From positions 394,501 through 458,500 of the forward strand of contig CAJNDS010002323.1 of NCBI GenBank assembly GCA_905221605.1: a stretch of DNA of 64,000 bases, given 5' to 3'. The notes under the pieces are model-generated. The model did not search any database. It was not told the origin of the DNA and was given only the letters and a program-made list of their open reading frames with translations. The stretch comes from Symbiodinium natans. Taxonomy: Eukaryota > Sar > Dinophyceae > Suessiales > Symbiodiniaceae. This document shows positions 1-13,298 of this stretch, one piece after another (within the stretch, counting starts at the first letter, position 1; every line of letters begins with the position of its first letter). A program made the translations under genes and the position numbers.

Positions 1-2459
1 CATTGCCCAGACTCGAAACCCTGACACCTTACAAGCCCTGCATAGATTAGAGGGCCAGTCTAGGAACTTACAGGCACTGGCCTAAGGTTTATTCGGTTCC
101 CTGGCAAACGGCAACCTTGGAGCAAGAAGGGAATTCTCCTTCGTTTAGGTGGGTTGCTAATTGTGGACCCTGAACTAAAAGGAGAAATTAAGGCGGCACC
201 GGGCATTCTTGATCCAACAGTAGCTTGCACATCTCTCCTAAGTACATAGTCTATTCTAAGCATGGTGCCTCGGTTTGCTCCTTCTCGCCGTTCCTCACTG
301 CAGTGGCCACCTCGCTTGCTGACAAAACCGAACACCACCGGATCCTGAAATCGACATAAGACCCGCCTCAGAACCCAACTAGACAAGAGGACGCTCAGCA
401 TGAATCATGACATAACAAAACTGAGCTTTCCTCTCGGAAGACTTCAGCAAGCTATTCACAATCAAAATCATCTCCGGCGTGATCCTCATTGCTGTCATCG
501 CCATCAGCACAATCAACGTTATCTTCATTGTCATCATCCTCGTCATCAGACTATTTCTTGCCGCCGAAGCAGGCTGTTCACTGTTCACGGGCGAAACTAG
601 ATCCCTACATCCGAAGATGGTCAACCGTCGCCGTGGCATGTTCAAAGGTCAATGTGGCAATGTGCATGCTCTGTCCCAAATTGCTTCTTCTGGCACACAT
701 GCCTCACGCTCCAGCTGGCGCTTTTTGGAAGATTTGGGGTTCCCCGCCCCCTCCATACACCCAAGCCGTCTGGCAGAACACGTGTTGAAACCAAAATCTC
801 TCTCGGAAAAGCTTTCGGGAGAATACTACGCACATGTATACAAAGAAAACCAAAAACAGTAACAACAACAATAGCCACTATCATTCGCAGCACATCAACT
901 GTCGTCGTCGCAATTTCATACTCGTCAACAGAACCAGCGCTAAACGCCGCAAGCTTCGGACCTTAAACCCTAAATCCTTAACCTTTTTCAAGCCGAGACC
1001 CCAACATCAGGAGGGATCCCGCACACAAAGCTTTCGCCCGTATGAGTTTAGGGTTGACGGTTGAAAAGGTTCAGGGTTGGAGGGTGCACAGCCCTTTAGG
1101 TACTCTCTTATTGGGAAAAGAAGGCAGCAAACCATCTGCAACCAAAAAGCTGGCGCTGTTGCTGCGCCATTCTCGCCGTCGGCTGCGGCTGCCTTGCTTG
1201 TTTAGGGTTTGGGGTTTAGGGTTGAGGGTTAGGCCTTGGGGTTTAGGGTTTAGGCTTTAGGGTTTAACGTTTAGGGCTTGGGGTTTATACACTCTGAGGC
1301 AGGCACTGGAATGGAACCCTAAACCCGGAACCCTAAACCCTACACCCGGGGCCCAAAAGGATGAAAGTGGGTAGTGAGGCCAAGCTGTTCATGCAACATG
1401 TCTCTGAGAGCATGCTCCGAGAAGAACACGCGAATGCACGGCAACAAGAATGTGCAATAAACAGACGAGTAACAAGCACGTCGAGCTGCAAACAAACGGT
1501 CCAGAACTCTAAAAACCCTGAACCAACAAAACTGTAAACCCTGAAGCCCTACAACTTTCACACAGCCCTACAGGAAGCACGGAAACCTAACCCGTTTAAC
1601 CCTTCAACCCTGTAACCCGATATAGTCGATGAGGCTCTGCAACCCTGTGACCCTAAAGACAGAGCTCTGACCCCTATCACGCTATGAGCCCTGAACCCTT
1701 TCCGCCTGCATCCTAAAGCCCTGAGCGCCATGACCGTACCCCCCTCCCCTTGCAACGCTGCAAGCGCTTCCCACACCCACAATCCCATGTCCCTAAAACT
1801 TGTAACCCTGTAATATCCAAAAACCCTAGAACCCTATCCTATACCTACGATCCCGGATGTTTAAACCCAACAACTATATCGAAACCCTAAAACGCTGAAA
1901 GCCTTCCACAAGCCCTACCGCGTCCAAATTTTGATAAACGCCCTGCAATGGCAACTCGCACAATACCTTGAACTCTAACTCCGAAAAGCTGACTAACCCA
2001 AAATTTGGGCTTGCGCCTCAAACCCCAAAAAGCCCTGCGCGCCTCGGCAGTGCCGCGAACGCTCTTCCGGGCCCGCTCGGCCTGAACCCAAACTCCTACA
2101 AACACGAAGGTCACTAAAACCCAGAAACTGGCCGAAACCCGAAACCCCCACCCATACACCCCCAAAATCACCGAGACCGCGCAAGCCGCTAGAGGTTCCT
2201 CCGCCGAGCGACAGACCCCGAACACTACGGCACTACGGCCGAGGGCCTCGAAAAACGAAAAGAGGAACGGGGAGGTGAGGGTTTGGAGCTCACCGTCTGT
2301 CCTGGACAGGCCAATGGATATTGGCCTTGCTTGCGACAACATACGTACTCAACTGAAAGATGGCCGACGCAAATGACCTGTACGTATAAAGGTAAATCAT
2401 GACCCTCTGCCTCGGGTTAAATTTGGGCTTAGGGTCCTTAAGGCGGTGGCCAGGTTCTC
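1..2459. other. Heptamer-rich intergenic DNA
   Basis: Degenerate CCCTAAA/TTTAGGG words occur singly or in short runs. The G-rich orientation dominates at about 1045-1275 and the C-rich one at 1315-1360 and 1800-1900. At 480-560 there is an imperfect CAT/TCA-rich stretch that yields short hydrophobic frames on both strands; I do not regard these as genes. No protein family was recognised. Confidence 0.6.
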
Positions 2460-2560
2460 AAGGGGGCCCAACTGCTTGTTGGGCAAATCGTTGTGCAGAT
2501 TCTGGACTTGTTGGCCCAAAGAAAACTGCCCAGGCCATCCGCTGCCCCTTGCCAAACTCC
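2460..2560 (-). CDS. Possible exon, unassigned
   Basis: On the minus strand an AG (2561-2562) precedes about 100 nt free of heptamer words and open in all three frames. One frame reads QQVQNLHNDLPNKQLGPLEN, another GQRMAWAVFFGPTSPESAQ. The local sequence is protein-like but the frame cannot be chosen from sequence alone. No family recognised. Confidence 0.2.
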
Positions 2561-3302
2561 CTTGAAAGTGGCTTGGAAACAAAGCTGCAAGCGTCGACGA
2601 ATGAAAAAATCCAACTTACAAAACCTAAACCCCAAAAGGGCATAGTCCGTAGGTGGAAGTGGGTTGACGGTCAACAACACACACACGCTGCCCCGCGCGC
2701 GCACGCGCGGCCAGGCTGCGCTGAGGGCTGCACCCCAAAGGCAGTACCCAGAACACTAAACTCATTAAACATTGGATGAGTACAACAACAAGAACTTGTC
2801 GTCGATTGTCAAGCCATTTGTGATTGTCAGGTCCATACTCGATGTTTTTGGTACCTGTCCTTACAGCCTAGGCCCTTAATATCACAAACTTCAGATTGCA
2901 GTTTGAGAGCTGCTTGAAGCAAGAAACCCTCGTCGTTCAGGGGTTTAGGTTCAGCGCTTTGGCTTTCACACCAACATTCCCGACTAGGGAACCAACAAAA
3001 CGTCTGCCCGCTGCCTTCAGTCCGAGCAAGACTGTGTCATGATGAAGTTACCGTCCCTGCACGAGCCCTTCCGCGACGACAGCTCTTCACCTGACCCTGC
3101 AACCACAACAAGATTCTCCGGCAACCGAAGCTTAGGGTTTAGAACAAGTCTTGCTGAACGGAGCCAACACAGAACCATCCCCCCCCCTTGGCTCATCAAA
3201 CTCTTTGAGAACGGAGGGACTAAGGAAGGTTCAATATATAGTCAACCTCACATCCCCTCCGCTGCCCGCCGCATCTGCACCAAATCCTATGACACTTGCT
3301 TA

Positions 3303-3383
3303 TTAGCTGTCCCATCCCACAGCCTTCTTGGCCGCTGCCTCCTGCTCCTCTTTTTTCTGCAGATCCTCAATTGCTTGCAGTGC
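3303..3383 (-). CDS. C-terminal exon of a Glu/Lys/Ala-rich protein
   Basis: Reading leftwards, the frame gives ALQAIEDLQKKEEQEAAAKK followed by AVGWDS and a TAA stop (3303-3305). The composition is that of a charged helix or coiled coil with a short tail. An AG|G acceptor lies at 3384-3385; an alternative AG a little upstream would add RLKPAKPAAQ-like residues. Immediately upstream, where the intron should be, the giant GT/AC microsatellite begins. The open frame continues through that microsatellite as a Thr/His repeat, which I treat as an artefact. The remaining exons were not found, so the protein is unidentified. Confidence 0.45.
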   Translation of the reverse strand, partial: ALQAIEDLQKKEEQEAAAKKAVGWDS

Positions 3384-3409
3384 CTGCGCAGCAGGCTTTG
3401 CGGGCTTGA

Positions 3410-5312
<1,903 letters not shown>

Positions 5313-7526
5313 TTGGGATTCAGGTGAAGGGTTCAGGGCCTGAAAGGAAGGAAGCAAGCAGAGGCGACCAATACCCTACAGTAAGGCCAAGGTGAAACCC
5401 AAGCCCGAAACCCTGAACTCTAATGACACCAACCTCCCTCCCCCCAGTTGTTCAAGGGGCCAAACTCGGGAAGCGCTTTCAAGGCCCCCTTAATATGCTC
5501 CGAACAAAGCACCAAAACTCCTAAAGTTCAGTGCGTTCCGGGCGGAAAAATGTTCATGACAATGCATGGAGAGTAGTCAAAAGAATTGAAGCAAGGCATT
5601 CGAGGGTCTCCTTGTACAAGTGGCTGCGTGAGATTATTGCACAACACGTGCTCTCCTCACGAACCCTAAGCCCCAAACATTTAACCCCAAATTGAAGGCT
5701 GACAGAATCCGGCTCAAAACTCCAACCTCACCACGCGGGCCTGCAAAGCTTTCAACTTCGATTCTACGTTCACCTTATTCTTTCCCTTTACTTTCCTTTT
5801 CTTGGCCTCAGTGGAGACTTGAAGGGGTCGTGATTTGTAAGCGTCAAATCAAGGCGCTCTAAAACAAGGCTTAGGGTTTAGGGCGAAAAGTATCAACCCA
5901 ACCCGTAGCCCTTAATTAAACCCGAGTTTAGATCCTAGGCCCTAAGCTCTGTACCCAACAGCTTGGGACCAAAAACCCTAAAACCCGTAAACCCTTTCGA
6001 CACTTTGAATCTTCAGTGCTGCCGGGACGTAAATCTTTGTCGTCATATATCTTGTATAAAGATCATCTAACATGATATTTCAAAACCTTATACTCTATCA
6101 TGCAGTAGTTGCTGCAGTGTGGGGTGAAGTGCTTACGTTTAGAGCTGGGGGTTGTAGACTTTAAACTTCTTGGAGTTTGCGAGTTCAGGGTTTACAAAAG
6201 TTCGAGTTCGTGTGGGCTGCGGGTCAGGGTCGCATTGAACCGGTGTTTTTTGTCTAGCCCGGAACTCGTCGAAACCAGAACGGTCCCAAACCGATGGCGA
6301 CAGCAATACGGTATGATCAGCCTAAATCCAGACCCCAGACTGCCAAGAAGGTCCAGTCAATCCTGCAGTCCCCTGCCAAAGCCCAACATCGCTTTGGGGT
6401 TTAGGGCTTCGTGTTGTGAAGGGTATCCGTGTACCTGCAGCTGACTGTCAGTAAGTCCTTCATTGTCTCTGCCCCGTCAAAGTCTCAACGACTGGCAGAA
6501 AGAAGTGGGGGGTTTAGGGCCCGATAGGCTTTAGGACTTATTGGTAAAAGAACCGCGGCAGCAACTCCTTTACCCTCAGCCGTCGAAGACGTTCTTGCAA
6601 GCCCAGCCGGCCTGTGTACTTCTAAAACCGACACCCTAGACCCCTCGAAAACGCTAAGCAACATCAGGTGCCATAGCGATCCCAACCGAATCTTGAATTG
6701 AAAGACCTCTCACACCCTACTGGGGCTCGGGAAATTCGACCCTTTGATTGGGGGAGACACGAAACCCCAATGAACGCAGAGGGTTCAGGAAGTTGACGAA
6801 GTCGACTGCGGGATCCTTTCCCCCCAATGAACGCATGGTTTTACAGCTACGAAAAGCGGCGAAAATCAGAGCATCGAAATCCCCAAGGAACGCTGGGGCT
6901 CAACATGCCTGAAAACATCATCCAACATGGTTGCTGAAGGACCTCCGCCCGAGTGAAGTGCAAGCAAAGCATGGAGTCAAGCCTACCAAAACTTACAAAG
7001 AAGAGGCAACCATTTCTCTGAACCTATATCGCATCGTATAGCCAGCATGGCTTATGACACACATGCATGGAATTGTGGACAACTCCGCCCGAGGGAAACG
7101 CAGTTTCGGTCGACTTCCTAAAAAGCTTCCCCGCAGTGATTTGCCTTACCGCAAGAAAAAAGGTCAACTTTCCATGCTGTGTGTACAGCATACCGAAACC
7201 CCCCTACTTTGCCCTCAATCCCTTCAAGCCCCCCTAAACCCCAATTAAGCCCCCATTCGACCCCAAAAACCCTAAACGACGTCGGCCATGGGCTGGGGAA
7301 CCCTGCCCTCATAGCCAGCGAAGCCGCTCGTGTGCCCGCCTTCCGCCTGGCTTGTGACGGTGGACAAGAAGGGGTTTGGGGTTTAGGGTTGGTGTAGGGT
7401 TCAGGGTTGCACTTTGGCCCCAGCCATCTAGTGCATTAGCATCCACCTTAGGGGGGATGTTTTGGGAAGCCCGATACCTGAAACCCTAAGGGCGCGAGCT
7501 TCAGTCCAATCCAAGGCTCTAAGCGA
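5313..7526. other. Intergenic, no gene recognised
   Basis: Mostly unique sequence with scattered TTTAGGG/CCCTAAA words, for example at 5865-5885, 5960-6000 and 7255-7275. The short frames here have no family-like motifs and are frequently broken by heptamer words. I see nothing else of note. Confidence 0.5.
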
Positions 7527-7870
7527 CTCCAGATTCTGGAGTCTGTAATCTGGAGTCTGGTGCCCCGGGTACTCCAGATTTTTTCTGAAAATCTGGAGTC
7601 TGGCGTCTGGGGCCGCGGGTACTCCAGATTTTTTCTGGAAATCTGGAGTCTGGAGTCCGGGGCCCCGGTACTCCAGATTTTTTCTGGAAGTCGGGAGTCT
7701 GGAGTCCGGGGCCCCGGTACTCCAGATTTTTTCTGGAAATCTGGAGTCTGGAGTCCGGGGCCCCGGTACTCCAGATTTTTCTGGAAATCTGGAGTCTGGA
7801 GTCCGGGGCCCCGGTACTCCAGATTTTTTCTGGAAATCTGGAGTCTGGAGTCCGGGGCCCCGGTACTCCA
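7527..7870. repeat. 49-bp hairpin minisatellite
   Basis: About six and a half head-to-tail units. The recurrent ACTCCAGATT start falls at 7571, 7621, 7670, 7719, 7768, 7816 and 7865, so the period is 48-50 bp. Each unit contains an inverted repeat (ACTCCAGATTT / AAATCTGGAGT around TTTCTGG) and a CCGGGGCCCCGG palindrome, so a single strand could fold into a chain of hairpins. The open frames across it, rich in Pro-Gly-Pro or Trp-Ser, are products of the repeat. Confidence 0.93.
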
Positions 7871-8139
7871 TGTGCACGTTTAGGGATTACGGTTTAGTGT
7901 TTATTGTTTAGAGTTTAGGGCTTGCAGGGTTTAGTGTTTAGGGTTCAGGGTTCAGTGTTTAGGGTCTAGCGTTTGGCTTTTGATTTTAAAGGTCTAGGGT
8001 TTACTTCTTAGGGTTTAGGGTTAAGCGACTTGGATAATGTCTCAAACCCTAAACCTTATAATGATGAAGCTTTAAAACCCCTCAAGGACTGAAACCCCCA
8101 TGTCTTTTTTGGTTTGGGGCTTAGGATTTTTACAAACTT

Positions 8140-8780
8140 ACATGATCTGGGGAAGGCACCGGGGCTTCCCCAGACCATTGACAACTTTAAAAATGCTTCT
8201 GTTTAGGGTTTAGGGTCTAGTGTTTAGGGTTTAGTGTGTAGGGTTTAGTGTGTAATGTTTAGGGTTAGTTTTTGGGGTGTAGTGTTTAAGTGTTTAGGGT
8301 TAAACATTCTCAGGATGTTAAAGGTTTTAAAGCCTTTAAAAGCCTTAAAATGCTTAAACATTTAAGTGGCTGCCCTTCTAGGATTTTAAGGATTCTTAAG
8401 GTTGTCAATGGTCTGGAGAAGCCCCGGTGCCTTCCCCAGACCATGTAAACTTTTACAGATCCTTAAAACCCTGATATTCTTACAGTTGTAAATGGCTGTC
8501 CTTTTATAAAGTTTAAGGATTTTAGGATGTTCAATTCTAGAATCCGTAACTTCCTTAAAACGGCTGCCCTGAATTGTTGAGGTATTTCAGAACTTTGAGG
8601 GATAAAAGTTTAAGGGCTTTAAAGCCTTTTAAATCCTGTAAATCTTAAATGGCTGTAAATACATTAAAGCCCTTAAAATTTTAAAAGGGCTGCCCGCTCA
8701 AAAACAATTAAGGATTGTAAGGATTTTAAAACTTGAAATGGTCTGGGGAAGCCCCGGTGCCTTCCGCAGATCATCTAAAT
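8140..8780. repeat. Triplicated palindromic element in a TTAAA-rich block
   Basis: A roughly 45-60 bp imperfect palindrome with core GGTCTGGGGAAG / CTTCCCCAGACC occurs three times: about 8147-8190, 8399-8452 and 8736-8778. The first copy is in inverse orientation to the other two and shares its TTGTCAAT flank with the second. The spaces between hold repeated TTAAAGCC and CCTTAAAA words and TTTAGGG-like sequence. Confidence 0.85.
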
Positions 8781-10082
8781 TTAAAAAAAACCCTAAACCC
8801 TGAAAAGCCTTAAAATTCTAAATGGCAGCCATTCTAAAATTTTGTGGAGCCGCAGGTCAGAAGCAAACTGCACATAAACACACTAGTGTTTTTATAGGGG
8901 ATAATATAAACGGTTTTTTGTATTCCAGTACAATTTTTACTGCATTTTCCGAGGGAAAAGCAGAAAACCAGACGAAGACGAAGACAGGAAAACCATAGGT
9001 GTGGATCATGGGGGGTGGGTGACCATATATATATATATATATATAGCACACATAGCATCTGTGCTATATAGCAGTTATAAACGTGCCAGATACGTGTTAT
9101 AAAAAACTAGACCATATTTCCGACGGTCCAGGTATTCCGTAACATCTTGCATGTTGTACAAACTTTGAACCCGAAACCCGCCAGCGCCGCTTGCTCACAG
9201 CAACGCCGGCCGCCAAGACAGCGGCCGCCGCAGCGAAGGTGGACGGCACACCTGGACGACAGGGCTTACTGGCTGGTGAGGCCCTATATAATCCCTTAAA
9301 GGGTATATATAAGGGCCCTCATTCCCTCATTCCCTACTAAGATCCAGGGGGTTTAGCTTTCGGGGCTTGACGTTACCCCTATGAGATTTTTGGTTCAGTG
9401 CTGAAGGGCTTTTTGACGCATTGGTGTTTTGTGTGAGCAAGAACAAAACCCCCCAACACCCCCCTCCCCTACGTCAAAAAGAAAGAAGCCATCACGAGCT
9501 GCAGTCTCGGAACGTACTTGAACCAGATCAGGCACCCAGTGAGCCCTAACGGGGTTAGGGTTTGGGGCTACAAGGTTCTAACTACCATGGGCGTAGTTCG
9601 CAGAACATATTCTTAAATGAGATCTTATTCAACACGAACGGGGAACGTCTCCCCAAGACGCTACCGACCCAGCCAGAAACCCTAAAGCACAAACCTCAAA
9701 CCCTCGCTAAACCCCTACAAGCCCACCCTTACCCCTCCAGAAACCCTCCAACCCTCAATCCCAAACAACCCCCACCCGATTCAAGCCCGAAAACAACAAC
9801 CCGTCCCCCCCAAAAGAATCCCCAAATCAACCCACGCCTCGCTGCGCAGCTCCATGTGTTGGCCGTTCGGGCTTGGCGGCGAGCCTGTGTGCAAACGTCT
9901 GACGCTGAACCCGAACACCCTAAAGCCTGTACCCTCGCCCGTGCACCTCCAAGAAGGGTGGACAGCTTCCCCCTTGCCCCTGTTCCTCAACCCCTTACCT
10001 CCCCCACCCCCCCTCGCCCAAGCCCTCAAACTCAAGGGTTTCGGGCTTTGGAGCTCGGAGTGAGCTGGGGACTCCCAGCGCT
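8781..10082. other. Intergenic with AT microsatellite and partial MITE-like copy
   Basis: Contains an (AT)n run at about 9026-9047. At about 9285-9343 an AT-rich palindromic stretch ends in CATTCCCTCATTCCCTACTAAG, the reverse complement of the left end of the inverted-repeat element at 17272-17358. From 9660 to 9830 the sequence is C-rich with CCCTAAA words. No gene recognised. Confidence 0.55.
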
Positions 10083-10760
10083 TCCGGACAGTATCATCTT
10101 ATTGCAGCATTACATCATTACATCATTGTGTCTGTGGGTTTGTTTCATATCGTTGTGTCATTCGGTTAACATGTTGTCCCATTGCTAATATCGTCATATT
10201 GACATGTTATCAAATTAGTATATCAATAATATAGTACATTACTGTATTGTTCTATTCTTCTCTTCTCATAATATGTTTTCTTTCGATATTGCTATAACAT
10301 GCAATTGCACTATGGTATTATTGTATTTATATTTGCATGTGATCATAAGAGTGTACATTCGGATTTCATATTATCATGCTGTCATATACACCTTTTAATC
10401 ATGTAAACTCTATTGATATACGATTACGCCATCATATTGCCGTCGTAATAAATAGCAATCTTGATACAGAGCTATTCTGTTATGCTGATATATGAATATT
10501 GTTACAATCCTGAAATGCTGAGTCATTTTGTATTGTTCGTATACTACGAAATGAACATTTTATCATATTATCACATCCGATGCGTGCTATTCTCCCCTTA
10601 CTCAAATTATACATTGAAACCGTATTCTTCTATTGTTCTGGCATCATGTATTATACAACGATTTTATTTTAGTCTATTGAAAATATTCTCACATATTGTT
10701 GTCATTTTTTGTTTTGTTCTGTCTAATATCATTCCGTTATATCATTTTCCATGTTTGTAG
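10083..10760. other. AT-rich island, about 680 bp
   Basis: A sharp change in composition: the block is rich in ATCAT, CATAT and ATTGT words, with no TTTAGGG heptamer, between GC-richer heptamer DNA on both sides. A short open frame near its right end (10461-10760, plus) would encode a hydrophobic Tyr/Ile-rich peptide, which any AT-rich DNA could give. I cannot assign it to organelle DNA or to a known element. Confidence 0.8.
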
Positions 10761-11459
10761 AGTTTTGGGTGTCTGCTGAGAGTTTCAGGGAAGGTTTCGG
10801 GTCCAGGGTCGATGGGTCCTAGAGGGGTTAGCTGGTAGTCCATCAGGCATTGCTCCTTAGATGCCTTTCGTAGGCCAAGGAACCTCCAGCAAACAAGCCG
10901 TGAACATCCCCAAGCCCTACACAGAGGGGCAAGCCGGAATCACGCCCCAACGAGTTTCCCTCTATCATGCCCTAAGCTCTAAGTTGCCTACTCTTCGAGT
11001 GGCCATTTTAACCTCCACTTCGGGTCCCCAGACCCACCCCGACCTCACCACAGCAACAGGAAACAACGACGCATCTGTTCTATGAAAAGCATAAACGTAG
11101 TTAGGGTATGCTAGTATGCATATGCTATGTGTTCATCCTGTTCTGTGAATATTCTACTACTTTTCTGACTGTGTGATTTCTCCCAGAATTATCACCTAAC
11201 GCTGCTGAGGAGACTAGATTCTAGATGCTTGGTCAGGTACGAGCAATGAATCTGGCATTGGTTGCATGTGAACATTGGTGCGCATCCCTGGGGCCTAGCG
11301 ACAGGCAGCGCGGGAGGTGCCGCACCCAGTGTAAACGCCTCGCAGAGTAGCGGGGCATGAAGCGTCTGGCTTCAGCAGCATGAAGTCCAACATCCACAAG
11401 ACACCGCCCCCTTGCTTTCCTGCATCTAGGGCTGGCTTCAACAGTCTAGTTTAATCAAT

Positions 11460-11511
11460 CGTATTATATTATATTATATTAGATGATATTATATATTATA
11501 TTGTACTGTGT

Positions 11512-11543
<32 letters not shown>

Positions 11544-11560
11544 TAATTTTATATAGATAA
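11460..11560. repeat. AT microsatellite
   Basis: TATTATATTA repeats grade into a pure (AT)n run at about 11517-11543. The tract lies directly upstream of a plus-strand exon-like segment. Confidence 0.95.
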
Positions 11561-11561
11561 G

Positions 11562-11676
11562 CCTCGGCGAGAAATGCCATGGCTCCAGAAGGAGTTGCCA
11601 CACAGAGCACAGTCGAAGCTGGCGGATTTGGTCGTCGATTTGATCGTTGCTGTTCTCGGCCCTCATGTGGATGAAC
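11562..11676 (+). CDS. Possible exon, unassigned
   Basis: After the AT tract a plus-strand frame reads EMPWLQKELPHRAQSKLADL and continues VVDLIVAVLGPHVDE. It meets a good 5' splice site, GTGAGT, at 11677; without splicing the frame stops soon after. The acceptor is unclear because several AG dinucleotides lie near 11558-11563. It may belong with the exon at 12351-12470, but their phases do not join directly, so a middle exon would be needed. Confidence 0.33.
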
Positions 11677-11906
11677 GTGAGTATATGCTTGTTGCTGATG
11701 TCAGCTGAGCTCATGCGGTTTTCGATTCCGTGGACTCTGGAGAAAGCGGCAGGGAACTGGAGCGTCCAGACTGGGTGTTTAGAGTGGGCGCTGCGCATGG
11801 AATTCTCATGTCTCCGAGTGGCCTCATTACTCTTCTATACCTAAGTTACCCAACCAATTTAGGAAGCAAAAAAGGCACATTGTTGGGTTAATTTGGGTTC
11901 ACAAGC

Positions 11907-12090
11907 AGATGCTAGCCCCAAAAAAGGAATTAAGGGGCCTCACTCTGCCGTCAGCGGCCTGTGGACGTTAGAGCGCGGTCGCTGCATGATGCTGGGGTTC
12001 ACTACTAAATCTAAGGGGCGCTGCATTCACTTTTCGACGCATGCCGCAGTCCACGAAGTCTGGGGTGGTGGCATCTTCAGCATGAACCCT
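11907..12090 (+). CDS. Possible exon, unassigned
   Basis: An open plus-strand frame of moderate protein-like quality includes SGLWTLERGRCMMLGFTTKS and FSTHAAVHEVWGGG. It starts after an AG near 11907 and runs into heptamer-like sequence near 12085. It could be the middle exon between 11562-11676 and 12351-12470. No family recognised. Confidence 0.25.
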
Positions 12091-12350
12091 CAAACCCTAA
12101 ACCAAACGTCTTCCAGGCATACAGGAGGCAAGAAAGGGTTTTTTGGGGGGCCGGGGCTTAAGGGCTACGGGTTTGGGGTTTAGGGCTCACGGGAGACCCA
12201 GCACGGATGCTGCCACCGACGCCAAAAACACCTCAGAGGTAGGTCTTGAGGATTTAGGGGTTGGTCCTTGGGGGTATGGGTTTAGGGTTTAGAGCTTAGC
12301 GTCTAGGGTGTAGGGTTTAGGGTTCGGTTGTTCCCTCTCTGGTACTACAG

Positions 12351-12470
12351 TAGTGACCACAATCTGGAATTCCAATCACAGATCCCCATTGCCTTTGAAA
12401 ATGAACCCATAGCAAGAACTCAAGATCCCAAGCTGTGGTGCTCAATCGTTGGCAGCGTAGATGTTCACAG
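12351..12470 (+). CDS. Internal exon, unassigned
   Basis: Well-bordered plus-strand exon. A pyrimidine-rich stretch (about 12328-12340) and an AG at 12349-12350 precede it, and CAG|GTATGG closes it at 12470/12471. The 120 nt hold one partial codon, 39 full codons and two bases. The frame gives NLEFQSQIPIAFENEPIART, then QDPKLWCSIVGSVDVH. The composition looks like real protein but I do not recognise the family. Confidence 0.42.
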
Positions 12471-12551
12471 GTATGGCGCGCTCAGGGTTTCAGCGGTGGC
12501 ACTGAATGGCAAAGCCTCACGAGGATCCTGCGTATAAGGGATCAAACATAA

Positions 12552-13298
12552 GGTACCCCCCTTCCTGAGGAAAGCCCAGTACGTAACACCCTAAACACCA
12601 CACCCTTAAAGTGCAGCAAAGACTGCCAGAACGTTGCAACATCAGTGCCTCATGCCCCTAAACTCCGGACCCTCAACCCTCAACCCCTGAACCGGACTTA
12701 CACCCTAAACCCCAAACCCTCCAACCCAATCCTTAATCCCTAAATCTCTCGACCGCACTCCGTGTACCTTCACACCATCAAACAAAACCAATTGTTTAAG
12801 GTAGGGTTGTTTCTGGGTCCAGGTAAGCTGTACCCTCACCCGTCCCAGACTGCTTGGAGGATCCGAAAAGTAGATCCCTTTATGGGGACCCTTTAGTAGC
12901 ATAGGGTCCCAAATTATGGGATCCCCTTTTTAGATCTTCCCTAGACCCTTACACCCTAAACCCCAAAAAACCCTAAACCCCAAACTACAGGCGCCAACCC
13001 CCCCCCCCTCTCAAACCCCTCCCCCACAACATATCTAGACCCCGAAGGCAACCCAGCTGCTGTCAACCTCCTCAGAAACTCTCAGGGCGTCTAAAGCTTC
13101 GCGGAAGACATGAGGCCAGCTTCTTGCGGGCCGTCGAGTCATTCGCGGCGTCTGGAATTGGTCCACTAGGTCAGGAAAAGGCCGTCGCGCGCACGCGCGC
13201 AATCCTGAACCAGTCAAGAGTGAAGTGACAACAAAAAATCTGCACTTCGGCAGGCATGTGCCCAACACACACTCCAAGCAATCTCAGCGCAGCGATGC
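12552..13298. other. 3' flank of the peptidase gene and heptamer DNA
   Basis: Dense CCCTAAA-type words at about 12590-12750 and 12940-13020, including a short C run near 13000. The stretch 13035-13277 lies just downstream of the minus-strand peptidase-EF-hand gene and probably holds its 3' untranslated region; it carries an (GC)n-like GCGCACGCGCGC palindrome near 13188. No separate gene seen. Confidence 0.5.

Noticed and set aside
7428-7883. Repeat protein across the 49-bp minisatellite; CRISPR-like look
   Set aside because: There are no unique spacers between units, and the frame exists on both strands because the unit lacks stops. The same reasoning applies to 20029-20583.
9562-10188. 208-codon plus-strand frame
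   Set aside because: Most of it is translated CCCTAAA-type sequence (Pro/Lys/Thr-rich), and the end runs into the AT-rich island.
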